Below, in pieces: positions 17,680 to 26,660 of a stretch of DNA of 55,532 nucleotides. Under the pieces are notes generated by a model. The model was given only the letters and a program-made list of their open reading frames with translations, was not told the origin of the DNA and searched no databases. The number at the start of each line of letters is the position of its first letter. Position 1 is the first letter of the stretch. Source of the stretch: Chloroflexota bacterium (GTDB lineage: Bacteria; Chloroflexota; Anaerolineae; Anaerolineales; Anaerolineaceae); contig JAAYCN010000109.1 of assembly GCA_012729755.1 (NCBI GenBank), positions 1 through 55,532 of the forward strand, read 5' to 3'. A program made the translations under genes and the position numbers.

Positions 17680-18990
17680 TTATGGATTGATGAAATGACC
17701 CATAAACAGTACCGCGTTGGTTTCGAGATCTCGGATAAAGAATATAAACGGGTGATCGAAGGTGATCACAGTCGGGTCTTCCTGTAATGGCGCGGAGGTC
17801 ACACCGACGATCACAGCGGTTGCGGCGGCAGCCTCCGTGCCCTTTTCATTGACATCGATCATTGCCTTCTGCAGCACATCAGTAATCACCAGACCTTTCT
17901 CCTTAGCCATCTCGCTGAAATCAGCCAGATTCGGGTCAAACGCGTCCTTGATGCCAAGATTCTGCAGCGTCTGTGTCAGCCCAAGCGTGCTCTCAATCTT
18001 GAACTTGGGGAAGCTTAGATTGACCTTGCCGCGATTGAACTTGGCGATAACCTCATTTAGTGTTTCAATGGACAAATCTGTTTGATAAGCGCTGAAAGTC
18101 CCTTCTTTTGGCATCAGCGCCACCATTGAAAATTTCCCGCCCGCGTAAGGCAGTTCAATCGCCGTGGCCTGCTCGGATTGATAGTAAGAGAAGTTGGACT
18201 CGAGATGCATCATCTCAACCGGTTTTGTTGCGCCATCCAGCGTATAGAATTTTTCTGAAGTCGTTTGAGCTTCAATGAATTGTTTCGCCCAAGCTGCTTT
18301 GAAATAGACCGCGTTGGTCAAAACCAAGCGGGTAGCCTCGCTTAGCGCACCGCTCGGGATCAGATCCATAATTTTTTTCTCAGTCTTGTCCGCGATCCAG
18401 TCGTTAATTTGCTTACGAGCTTCTTCGCTCTTCGCGAAATCGACCGCGAATAAACCTGTTTGATAGAGCGTCTCCATGTCAGCCAGGTATTCTTCATAGA
18501 AATCATAGTCATACTGAGCCCACAGCGCGTTGGCTGATTTAAAGATAAACGCGCCTTCCTCTTCACTGGGCTGAGTCAGCTGCTGGTTAAGCGCGCGCAT
18601 GGCCAGGTGATTCAACTCGTCTTCCAGCGGCAAAGCCAGCGCCTTCTCCATTTGGTGAGCGGTTTCATCATCTGCCCCAAGATAAGCCATCAACAGGGCC
18701 TGATAGAGGCTGTAAGGCGAGACAACCAGATTCTCATCCCCACTCACCAGCTGCGAATACAGCTTCATCATAAAAGCGTTCTGTGCCATCGCCAGCTTTT
18801 GCTTGGCTTCATCGGGTTGGTTCAAGATTGGCTCAACGATCGGGTATGGTTGAGCTGTCGGCTTGGCTATTGCTGGTTCAGTGGGTTGCTCAATCGGATA
18901 AGGGCCGCTCGGCGCCTTAACAGGCTGACATGCGCTAACCAGCAGGATAGCGCTCATCACTAATTCAAAGAGTATTGTTTTTGTTTTCAT
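17680..18990 (-). CDS. Lipoprotein serpin (inhibitory-type serine protease inhibitor)
   Basis: About 436 residues. A lipoprotein signal ends in LVSAC, followed by a Pro-rich linker, so the protein is exported and lipid-anchored. The serpin body spans about 65-436. The hinge NEKGTEAAAATA shows small residues as in inhibitory serpins. Counting from the hinge, P1-P1' would be Thr-Ser (VGVT|SAPL), suggesting elastase- or subtilisin-like targets rather than trypsin. The C-terminal FDHPFIFFIRD and FMGHFINP are conserved. The start ATG at 18990 has GGAG five bases upstream; TATAAT (19021-19016, minus strand) is the likely -10. It may protect the cell against external proteases. Confidence 0.92.
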   Translation of the reverse strand: MKTKTILFELVMSAILLVSACQPVKAPSGPYPIEQPTEPAIAKPTAQPYPIVEPILNQPDEAKQKLAMAQNAFMMKLYSQLVSGDENLVVSPYSLYQALLMAYLGADDETAHQMEKALALPLEDELNHLAMRALNQQLTQPSEEEGAFIFKSANALWAQYDYDFYEEYLADMETLYQTGLFAVDFAKSEEARKQINDWIADKTEKKIMDLIPSGALSEATRLVLTNAVYFKAAWAKQFIEAQTTSEKFYTLDGATKPVEMMHLESNFSYYQSEQATAIELPYAGGKFSMVALMPKEGTFSAYQTDLSIETLNEVIAKFNRGKVNLSFPKFKIESTLGLTQTLQNLGIKDAFDPNLADFSEMAKEKGLVITDVLQKAMIDVNEKGTEAAAATAVIVGVTSAPLQEDPTVITFDHPFIFFIRDLETNAVLFMGHFINP

Positions 18991-19015
18991 CACGTCTCCA
19001 TTCCTACTTGTCTTG

Positions 19016-19021
19016 ATTATA
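19016..19021 (-). promoter_or_regulatory. -10 element of the serpin gene
   Basis: TATAAT on the minus strand, 25 bases before the ATG. No clear -35. Confidence 0.5.
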
Positions 19022-19060
19022 GACGTCCCAAAACCTTGCTGGGTTCCCCGCTTTGCGCTT

Positions 19061-19097
19061 AAATAACAGCAGCCCTGCCTTGGCAGGGCTGCTGTTT
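19061..19097 (-). terminator. Terminator-like hairpin after ydcF-like gene
   Basis: A perfect 15-bp stem AACAGCAGCCCTGCC/GGCAGGGCTGCTGTT with a two-base turn lies 16 bases past the stop of the YdcF-type gene; the tail ATTT is short. Confidence 0.65.
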
Positions 19098-19112
19098 CTC
19101 GTCAGCGACCCA

Positions 19113-19883
19113 TTAGAAAATGGATTTGATCCGATAAAACGTCAGCGCGAAATACTCGCGCATGATCGCGGAACTCTGTTCAAACGCCTGACTGGTTGGC
19201 ATCAGGTTGAGCAGAATTTGCTTCAGGTCAAACTTCATCAGCTGGTCGTAATAGGCCTGGGTCACCTTGTAATCCACCGGCGCCGGGATCACCGCGTACT
19301 GTTCTTCCTTAAAGCTCAACACCGCTCTGTCCATCTGTGCTGCCGAAGTCACCAGAAAAGCTGTCTTAATTGCTTTCTCCTTCAAAACTTTAGCGGTCAA
19401 GAAGGCATCCTGACTGACGCTCTCCGCCTGATCCTGCACGACGATGTCCTTGTCCTGCACGCCCAGGCTCAGCAGCAGGTTGCGCGTCTGGTTGGCTGGG
19501 CTGACCCCACCAGTCACGATGATGATCGGCGCGCGGCCTTCCTTATATAATTTGGCGGCTGCCAAAACCCGATCTCCCTCTTCGCCAACCTCGACCATCT
19601 GTCTTGGCGTGTTCGCCGCGAGTGCGCCGCCAGCCATCACCACAATGGCGTCCGCCTTCGTGTCAGCCTTAGGCGGCATGTTACGCCACTCCAGCGAACG
19701 TGTCAAAAAGTTCGCGAAATACGTATTGCCGAGCAAAGCAACCAACAAAAAGGCGATCACGATCAGCCATAAAGCCCCTTTGGGATTTTTGCGCACACGA
19801 AACAGCCCAAAAAAGATCAAAATCACCACCACGCTGAGTGGTTGAACAAACTGATTAAGAAAGTTAGTTATAAACGCGACCAT
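19113..19883 (-). CDS. YdcF/ElyC-SanA (DUF218) family envelope protein
   Basis: About 256 residues. Two N-terminal membrane helices are followed by the DUF218 domain, beginning ADAIVVMAGGA and including RAPIIIVTGG and QAESVSQDAFLTAKVL. The conserved Glu and Ser residues line a possible ligand pocket. Members such as SanA and ElyC affect envelope integrity; their reaction is unclear. The ATG at 19883 follows AAGGAG. A TTG at 19898 would overlap that site and is rejected. Confidence 0.85.
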   Translation of the reverse strand: MVAFITNFLNQFVQPLSVVVILIFFGLFRVRKNPKGALWLIVIAFLLVALLGNTYFANFLTRSLEWRNMPPKADTKADAIVVMAGGALAANTPRQMVEVGEEGDRVLAAAKLYKEGRAPIIIVTGGVSPANQTRNLLLSLGVQDKDIVVQDQAESVSQDAFLTAKVLKEKAIKTAFLVTSAAQMDRAVLSFKEEQYAVIPAPVDYKVTQAYYDQLMKFDLKQILLNLMPTSQAFEQSSAIMREYFALTFYRIKSIF

Positions 19884-19965
19884 CACAAACTCCTTCAAAT
19901 TTCCTGCTTAAAACGTTGCAAGAAACGCGCCGATCATTGACCAGCGCGCTCAGCGTTGTGTCACT

Positions 19966-21306
19966 TTAACCGCTTGAACGCCCCGGGTAAATTCGCGAAT
20001 AGACCTCTGGCGCCCACTTTTCGACCGCCTCAGAAGTGATGCTGTTGGTGCGGCAGATATCGCTGTAAAGATCGACGCTTGGGCGTCTGATGCGCTGCTG
20101 TGTCGCCGGGTCAAGCCCCCATAAGCCAAAGCGCTGCGTCCAGCCGCGTTCCCATTCAAAATTATCCACCTGACTCCAGTGAAAATACCCTTTGACTTGT
20201 TTGTTGTGGTTAATCATATGCCACATCGCCAGCAGATGCTCCAGCAGGTACAACCGCCTGAAGCCGTCATCCGGGTCTTCCACGCCATTCTCAGTGATAT
20301 AAACAGGCAGCCCATATTCCGCCGCCCACTTGATGCTCTGCTTGAACCCTTCCGGGTCATTGGCGATAAAACCAGTGTGTGAAACCTCCGCGTCTTTGGC
20401 GAAAAATCGACGACTGAATTGGTCGTTTGCCTTCATCAAGTCAAACTTCACCAGGTCGCGGGTGTAATAGTTCAGACCCACGAAATCCTGTGTGTCCTTT
20501 GCCTGTGGAATATCCTCTTTCAAATATATGCCATCAAATTTGCCGCTCCTCAGGGTTTCCGCGAAAACCAGGTTATATCCCTGGTCGAGTTTATTGACCA
20601 CCAGTCGGGTCAGCGGGTTATAGTCAGCCGCCACAAACCCGCGATGGTTATGCGCCACGCCCACCTTCGCGTCTGGCTGCAATTCGTGGATTGCCCGATA
20701 GGCCGCCGCGTGTCCTTTAGCCAGGTTCGCCAACACCCTCATGCCCAGTTTCACATCGTTCTTGCCAGGGGGGAAGCCCCCTGCCATCCATCCGCCGACC
20801 GCGTAGACATTAGGTTCATTGATTGTCACCCACAAATTGCAGTGCGCCTTCAGCGCGCTTACCGTTCGCCGCACATAAGCCTCGAACAAGCCCACAGCCG
20901 CCTCATTCTCCCAACCGCCCATTTCCACAAACCACAGCGGGCTCGAAAAATGGAACAGCGTCACCATCGACACCATATCGCGCTCTTTCAAACCCAACAG
21001 CATCTCGCGATAGCGGTCGATCGCGCTTTCGTCCCAGCGGTCAGCCTCCGGCTGCACCCGCGACCACTCGATTGAGAAGCGGTGCGCGTTCTGGTAAGTT
21101 TCGTGCGCCCGGTCAAAATCGTCCCGCCAGCGCCGCCCGTTCCACCAGTCACAAGCCTTACCCGATTTATCCCCGTTGATGATCTTGCCGGGAATCTGTT
21201 CCCAGGCATACCAGTCATTATTGGTGTTATTGCCTTCCACCTGATGTGACGCGGTCGCGCTTCCCCATAAGAAACCTGCCGGAAAAGTGAACGTTGCTCG
21301 TGCCAT
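19966..21306 (-). CDS. Beta-glucosidase, GH1
   Basis: 446 residues, standard GH1 length. FLWGSATASHQVEG at the N-terminus, acid/base Glu164 in TINEPN and nucleophile Glu339 in YITENGVED are present, with YFHWSQVDNFEWERGW near 380. Cytoplasmic, since no signal peptide is seen; hydrolyses beta-glucosides, probably those brought in by the symporter. AGGAGGCAAC precedes the ATG. It stands alone between ydcF and the virion cassette. Confidence 0.93.
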   Translation of the reverse strand: MARATFTFPAGFLWGSATASHQVEGNNTNNDWYAWEQIPGKIINGDKSGKACDWWNGRRWRDDFDRAHETYQNAHRFSIEWSRVQPEADRWDESAIDRYREMLLGLKERDMVSMVTLFHFSSPLWFVEMGGWENEAAVGLFEAYVRRTVSALKAHCNLWVTINEPNVYAVGGWMAGGFPPGKNDVKLGMRVLANLAKGHAAAYRAIHELQPDAKVGVAHNHRGFVAADYNPLTRLVVNKLDQGYNLVFAETLRSGKFDGIYLKEDIPQAKDTQDFVGLNYYTRDLVKFDLMKANDQFSRRFFAKDAEVSHTGFIANDPEGFKQSIKWAAEYGLPVYITENGVEDPDDGFRRLYLLEHLLAMWHMINHNKQVKGYFHWSQVDNFEWERGWTQRFGLWGLDPATQQRIRRPSVDLYSDICRTNSITSEAVEKWAPEVYSRIYPGRSSG

Positions 21307-21359
21307 GTTGCCTCCTGACGATGAGATATTCTGATTCTACCCGATGACCACGCTCAGCA

Positions 21360-22379
21360 TCAAAACCGCAGGTTCATTTTCTGGTCGGTTTCACTCCATT
21401 CAGCATAATTGATCCAAACTGGTTCGGCTTTTCCAATCGCCAGCCACTCTCCCGCCGGAGTGCGGCCTTCTGGTGGCTCATTGCCGAATGAGTCTTCCAG
21501 TCTGCCCGCTTCAGTCAACCGCCAAATTAATCTTTCCTTGTCTGGTTGCTCATAGACTTTCAACAGTCGGCCGCTGGTCACCCACGCCAGCATCGGCCTC
21601 AAATTTACCTGTCCAAGCTTCAGATACCCTTTGAACGCAGTCAAGCCATCGACCGGATATGGGGTAAAAGGCGTGATGGTCACGCCGCTCGCCGCTTCCT
21701 GGTACAATCCACCCAGCTTCTGCCCGCATGCTGCGAAGATCTCACCAAGCGCCGCATCGCTCGTCATTGCCGCTCCTGTCTGATTAAACCAGGTACGCCA
21801 GCCAAGCGTATGAAACCATCCTCGACAGCGGATTTCAATTCCCTGAAACTCACCCCTCTCGCCCTGTTTCGAGAACGTTATCAACTTTTCCTCCGCTCTC
21901 ACCAGCGGCCAGGCGTTATCCCGCAAAAAGCGCGCGCTGACCTGCTGGGCCTGAGCCAGACTCGTCACCCCCAACCTGGCCACCTTCTCTTTCACACCAT
22001 AGCTCGCCTGACTCTGCGCATCCTCTACCCAGGCTGTCTGCGTCCAGATTAACCCATTGGTCTGGTTCGGGTCTTTAAACACCGCGCAGACTCGATTCGC
22101 CACGCTCTCCAAGTCAAGCGTTTGCCGGACCCCAGCCATCTGGCCGCCCACAGCCGAAACATAGCCCCACCACACAGCTTGGCCGCCCCGGTCACAGACC
22201 TCCACCGGCAGGCCCAACAGATTTTGACGGTCTTCCAGCGTCAGCCCATCGTACTCTAAGATCAGTCTTGCCGCTTCCGCGCCACCCCAGGCTGACCACG
22301 AACAGCGGTCCAGCCTGACCTCCCTCCCGCAATACAGCGGTTTATCCTGCGCCGAAAGAATTACCGCGTGCAGGCTCAT
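21360..22379 (-). CDS. Putative phage tail-tip/hub-like protein
   Basis: About 339 residues; I do not recognise a specific family. It contains LILEYDGLTLEDRQNLLGLP and LDLESVANRVCAVF, a beta-rich N-terminal part like that in baseplate hub or tail-lysin N-terminal domains. Assignment is mainly by position as the last gene of the virion cassette. The start overlaps the previous stop in ATGA (ATG at 22379), so it is translationally coupled. No tape-measure or tube gene is nearby. Confidence 0.5.
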   Translation of the reverse strand: MSLHAVILSAQDKPLYCGREVRLDRCSWSAWGGAEAARLILEYDGLTLEDRQNLLGLPVEVCDRGGQAVWWGYVSAVGGQMAGVRQTLDLESVANRVCAVFKDPNQTNGLIWTQTAWVEDAQSQASYGVKEKVARLGVTSLAQAQQVSARFLRDNAWPLVRAEEKLITFSKQGERGEFQGIEIRCRGWFHTLGWRTWFNQTGAAMTSDAALGEIFAACGQKLGGLYQEAASGVTITPFTPYPVDGLTAFKGYLKLGQVNLRPMLAWVTSGRLLKVYEQPDKERLIWRLTEAGRLEDSFGNEPPEGRTPAGEWLAIGKAEPVWINYAEWSETDQKMNLRF

Positions 22380-23712
22380 AGGATGCGCCTGCGCTTTCTC
22401 ACCTTCACCGCCACCGACAGACACAGGTCGATCGGCGCCATGCCGTCAGGCGTGGTCATAAAAAAGTTCAGGCGGCTAATCTTTCCCGGCGCGACTTCCA
22501 ATGCGCCGCCCAACCGCTGGTGGGAATGACTCTCAAGATAATTCGCGCTCGTCGCGCTGTATCCGGTCGATGAATCATCCGTCAACGCGGCCCCGTTCGT
22601 CAACCCGCTGATCGAACGCCAGACCACCGCGCTTGTTTGCGGCTGAAAGATCAGATCATCCAGAATCAGGCTGTGCGCCCCGCTACCTGCCCGCTGCGCC
22701 CACAGCGTCAGCGCGTAAGGCGCCAGCGGTAAAAGCATCGGCGTGCGTCCCAGTGGCAAGCGCATGGGCGGCAAAGCCGTCCAGCCCGCCCCGGCGGGAC
22801 GCTGACCGGAGCGCTTTCGTAAATCACCGCGCCGTCCAGACTTACCGCCAACCTAAACTGTGTTGCCCCTTCGCCCATCCCGCCCGGCCAGCGCAAGATT
22901 GGCATGAACGGTTGTCTGTCAAACTGTCTCAACTGATCCGAGCCGATTGCCCAGGAGGTCAACGCTGTCCAGCCGCTGCCGCTCCAGCTGAGCATCAAGA
23001 CTTTTCCACCCGATGCCGAGCTGTTGGATGTCACCGTACCCGGGGCGGCGCTTTCAGCCTGAAAGCACAGTATCCCGGCGGGGCTGCCTTCTGGCCAGGC
23101 CATCACCCCCGCCCACACATCGCCCAGCCTCGCCCCATTATTTGTCAATCTCACGCTCATCCGCGCCGGAAGATCAGAAACAAACTGAGTAGCATTGATA
23201 TCAACGTAATTGTCATGCCCCGGGGTCTCATCGCTGTGGTTGACAACTGCCAATGCGCCTCCAGCCATGCCGCCTCCGCTGTTCGACAGTGGCAGCGTTA
23301 TCGGATCAGATTCAAAATGATTCTCACGCTCAAATGCCAGCCCCAGGCTAATCGCGCCCAATTCGTGGCTGGTGAACCATCCCGCCTGTCCGCTCAGGCT
23401 CGCTCGAAACACCCGCGCGTACCAAAATCCATCCGCCTCGCTCGTCAACAGCCGTAAAAACACCGGGTTTCCAATTCTCAAAGCTTCATAGCGGTTCGCC
23501 TGTTCCGCCAACGCTTCCAACTTGCGGATTGCCGCTCGAATTACCTCAGGCCCGCCTCTCAGGTGAATATCCATCCGCTCCCTTACCTGCTCGCCAGGCA
23601 GAAGCGCGGGTTCATAATCGCTGCTCACCACCCCCGCCAGCATGCTGCTTTCATTCAACCCAAGCCAATTCGTGCTGGGCTCCACCAGTTCGCCAATATC
23701 AATCCGCGTCAT
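22376..23712 (-). pseudogene. Putative phage tail protein (distal-tail-like), disrupted by a -1 frameshift
   Basis: The first frame runs from 23712 and would end at 22708, but its last residues (RAGRLCRPCACHWDARRC) look out of frame. The continuation GWTALPPMRLPLGRTPMLLP is in the -1 frame and runs to 22376. One missing G in the run at plus-strand 22789-22792 (CCCC) explains it; then the joined protein is about 444 residues, PPGAGWTALPP at the joint. The N-terminal part has VRERMDIHLRGGPEVIRAAI, and the C-terminal part looks like a beta-sandwich. No family recognised. The break may be a mutation, a sequencing error or programmed -1 frameshifting. Confidence 0.55.
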
Positions 23713-24137
23713 CTCTCAAAACCTCGCGACTCCACCCATTCCCAATGCCCAAAGCCAACTGAGCCGGCTGATTGCAGCGCCAACAGCCTCAAGCGGTCCA
23801 ATTCAGCGTCAAACTGACGCCACAAATGCCTCAGCAGCATCTCCGCTTCATCCAGCGTATCGGTTGGCTTAAGCAAGTTCCCAGCCCGGTTGACACTTAG
23901 ATAGCTCAAGCCATAAGCACGCGCCCCAACCAGCAGCGCGTACACCGCGTTGAGTGGCAGGGCGCTTTCTGTCGCCCCATTCACCCCCGCCACCGTGTAG
24001 TTCATCCCTAAAAAGCTGTTCAACTTTTCCAAAGCCTGCCCAATCGCTTCGCTGCGCGCCTCGGTCGGGATGATCAGACCGCGTTGGTCCAGCGTCTGAT
24101 TAGCCAGTCTGGCGCTCAGGGTTTCAAGATTGATCAT
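23709..24137 (-). CDS. Hypothetical virion cassette protein, possible head-tail connector
   Basis: 142 residues, helical, no family recognised. The position after the capsid gene and the helical make-up fit a head completion or connector protein; this is inference only. It overlaps the preceding small gene by 14 bases and the following tail-like gene by four (ATGA), as in tightly packed phage operons. Confidence 0.5.
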   Translation of the reverse strand: MINLETLSARLANQTLDQRGLIIPTEARSEAIGQALEKLNSFLGMNYTVAGVNGATESALPLNAVYALLVGARAYGLSYLSVNRAGNLLKPTDTLDEAEMLLRHLWRQFDAELDRLRLLALQSAGSVGFGHWEWVESRGFER

Positions 24138-24336
24138 CCTGACCTCTCAGTGTCTGACTGCTTGCCGGCGGCTTCAGTTGGCTTGGCATCAGGTGTTGAT
24201 AACCCGCCGCGCTGAACCAGTGTTTTTGGCCCTTGCGGTCCACCACGCTCAATAAACCGTCAGGGTGCAGCGCGTAAGCCAACGCCCCTTTGCCAACCAG
24301 CTTTAAAAGCACCTTTTCCGTCCAATCTATCCGCAT
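24124..24336 (-). CDS. Hypothetical small virion cassette protein
   Basis: 70 residues, with MRIDWTEKVLLKLVGKGALAY and a Gly-Trp centre; no family recognised. GGAGGAAG lies just before the start, supporting translation. It lies between the holin-like gene and the connector-like gene. Confidence 0.5.
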   Translation of the reverse strand: MRIDWTEKVLLKLVGKGALAYALHPDGLLSVVDRKGQKHWFSAAGYQHLMPSQLKPPASSQTLRGQDDQS

Positions 24337-24387
24337 CGCTTCCTCCTGTTAAGCCTGGGTTGGCGCCAACCCAGACCAAAAATCCGC

Positions 24388-24591
24388 TCACAGGCGCGTG
24401 GCCGCGCTCAACCCATCCTCAATTGCTGTTCCCAGGATGTAAACCGCCAAAACCGTCACCAAACCCGCCACCTCATCCGCGTCAATCGGCAAATCTGGCC
24501 GCCACATCTTCAAGACCATTACCACCAGACCAATCACAGCTGCCCAGAATTTGCGCGAGCTCAACAGAGACTTCCATTTGTTCATCTTCAT
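24388..24591 (-). CDS. Holin-like small membrane protein
   Basis: 67 residues (65 from a second in-frame ATG at 24585, which has GGA at better spacing). Two hydrophobic segments, FWAAVIGLVVMVLKMW and GLVTVLAVYILGTAI, are separated by a short charged turn; LLSSRKFWAAV at the start is typical of small phage holins. Together with the GH25 lysozyme it would give a lysis pair, though here they are five kilobases apart. Confidence 0.6.
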   Translation of the reverse strand: MKMNKWKSLLSSRKFWAAVIGLVVMVLKMWRPDLPIDADEVAGLVTVLAVYILGTAIEDGLSAATRL

Positions 24592-24603
24592 TCCTTTCCT
24601 GGC

Positions 24604-26553
24604 TTAAGCCACATTGCTCTTATGCAGCGGTCTGAAATCGTTCACCCATACCGCCAAAAAGTGCCTTACCTTTAAACGATGCTCATCATTGGTAAACACC
24701 GCCGGTGAAAGCTCATCCCCGGCGATAAAAATCTCCGGCGCGATGCCAAAACGCTCGCCGACGAAAATGGCTGGCGCCACGCGCGGGTCGCACACTGCCG
24801 CCCAGTCGTTATCGTCCGTCCAATCCGGCACCACCACCGGTACTGCACTGCCCTTGAGCACGTTGTCATACACATATCCCGCCTCTCTCACAAACGATCC
24901 GCCACAGATTTCCATCGCCGCCTTCTGGTTGGCTCGCGAAACCAGCAAAAATTTCGGGTTCACTGCCAGCATCGGCCCGCTGCCATACAAACCCGCTTCC
25001 AACTTCACCAGCATTGGCTGTTTGTAGACTCGCGCGCTGACCAGATCCCAATTCGTCTGGTCCAGAGCCAGCACACTCAAATTCCCGTGTCCGCCAGAGT
25101 CAGTCACCGCTTCGAGGTTAAACAAATTGCCACCATCCATCATTGTCGGGCCAGTCCCGCCGTTGACGGTGAAGATATTGGCCACCAGTCGCGAAATCTT
25201 TCTCATCCCCGCCGAAGCCAGCTCCCGCGCGTAAGCGCGCAGCTTGCGCGTTTCATCGCGATCGATCAGTTCCAGCGTCAGCGGAATATACCCGCCATAC
25301 TTGGTAAATCTGGCAGTCTCAGGCGAGTCGCCCACTTTCAATTCCGGATATGCCGCCCCTTCCGCGACCGTCGGCAGGTCGCCCACCGTACCGATCAACG
25401 TACCACTGATATCATGCAGGCTGTTAAAGTGCTCCTGCACGCTGATATCCTTCCACCAGTCATAACCAGCCCTGCCCAACTCCTCCCAGGTATTGGCGAC
25501 CAGCTTGTTCAGACTGTTTTTGACCAAGCCGCTGAAATCGGCTGTTGTCGCCAGTTGAGCCCGCTCGGGATGATACCCACCGTGCAGGTCAATGTCGCCA
25601 GTCAGCGACAGATATAACTCCCGGATCCCGCTCAGACGTGGCACTTTCACATTCAGCAAGTGTTTCTCTCTTGGCGCGCCAAACAGGTCATCCACCGCCG
25701 CTTGAACCCGCTCGGTCGAATCCACCATGCCTTCAATCCGCGCGGGGCCTTTCACTACCCTGCCCGGGTCAAGCTCCGCCAGCATGCTTTTCGCCTCCCT
25801 GATCGCCAGGCTCAATTCCGCCGGCGCGAAGGTGCGGCCGTTGAACTGCTTGCGCAGACGTTCTTTGACCGGCGCGGGCAACTGACTGTTGCCCAACAAG
25901 ACATCCATCATCCAGCCGCTCATCTCCGCGCGCATCTGCCGCATCTCAGCCAGTTGCGTCTGCAGTTCGACTTGTTCCGCGCCTGCCGTCTCACTTGTTT
26001 GAGCCTCCACCGCGGTTTCGACCATTTCCTGTTCCTGACATGTTTGCATTCTCAATCCTCCTTGTGTTCCAAAACTCAACCCGAGTTGATTCAAAGCCCT
26101 CAAAAAGACCCCTCCCCGCGCCGGGTTATAAACCAGATCCACCGAGTAAACTCTCAGGATCTCCTCCACCTGCTTCCCCTTGCTGCGGAATAAAACATCC
26201 GCCGAAAAGCCCACTTTGACCGCTGGCGAACCATTCTCCTCCAACACCTGCCGGCCAATTTCTTTGAGCAATTCCTGCGACGGTCCAAAAGCATGAATTT
26301 CCGCCCTGATCCCCTGCTGCGCTTCATCCCAGCTGACTTTACGCAGCACGCCAGCGATATCTCTCACCGAGCGCGCCCCCAGATTGTGATCAATAAAACA
26401 GTTCACCCCTTCCCAGAGCGCCAGCGAGTCCCTGAGCACCTCCGGCTGAAACTCCCATCCGTTCGCCGCCCCCGCGGTAATTGCCAAAATCTCAAATTTG
26501 TCATAGCCGACCGCCTGGCTTTCCAATGCCATCCGTTGTCTGTGTTCCGTCAT
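24604..26553 (-). CDS. Fused prohead protease and major capsid protein
   Basis: 649 residues from ATG at 26553, with AAAAGGAGTTGG before it; a longer frame back to 26697 lacks support. Residues about 10-170 (CFIDHNLGARSVRDIAGVL, then SADVLFRSKGK) resemble prohead protease/scaffold proteins. A Gln/Glu-rich helical linker (about 190-290) is scaffold-like. The last about 350 residues (LTLELIDRDETRKLRAYARE, LAVNPKFLLVSRANQKAAM) look like an HK97-fold, Mu gpT-like capsid. Protease-capsid fusions are known but less common than separate genes. The 107-bp gap to the portal gene holds only the ribosome binding site. Confidence 0.78.
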   Translation of the reverse strand: MTEHRQRMALESQAVGYDKFEILAITAGAANGWEFQPEVLRDSLALWEGVNCFIDHNLGARSVRDIAGVLRKVSWDEAQQGIRAEIHAFGPSQELLKEIGRQVLEENGSPAVKVGFSADVLFRSKGKQVEEILRVYSVDLVYNPARGGVFLRALNQLGLSFGTQGGLRMQTCQEQEMVETAVEAQTSETAGAEQVELQTQLAEMRQMRAEMSGWMMDVLLGNSQLPAPVKERLRKQFNGRTFAPAELSLAIREAKSMLAELDPGRVVKGPARIEGMVDSTERVQAAVDDLFGAPREKHLLNVKVPRLSGIRELYLSLTGDIDLHGGYHPERAQLATTADFSGLVKNSLNKLVANTWEELGRAGYDWWKDISVQEHFNSLHDISGTLIGTVGDLPTVAEGAAYPELKVGDSPETARFTKYGGYIPLTLELIDRDETRKLRAYARELASAGMRKISRLVANIFTVNGGTGPTMMDGGNLFNLEAVTDSGGHGNLSVLALDQTNWDLVSARVYKQPMLVKLEAGLYGSGPMLAVNPKFLLVSRANQKAAMEICGGSFVREAGYVYDNVLKGSAVPVVVPDWTDDNDWAAVCDPRVAPAIFVGERFGIAPEIFIAGDELSPAVFTNDEHRLKVRHFLAVWVNDFRPLHKSNVA

Positions 26554-26660
26554 CCAACTCCTTTTCCGTCTCCACTCTAAATTGCTGCTGTCCAAATTTC
26601 CTCGCGTCCTGCCCTCGCATCCCCACGTCTGTTCAGGCATCGCCCGATACTCATCTTTTT

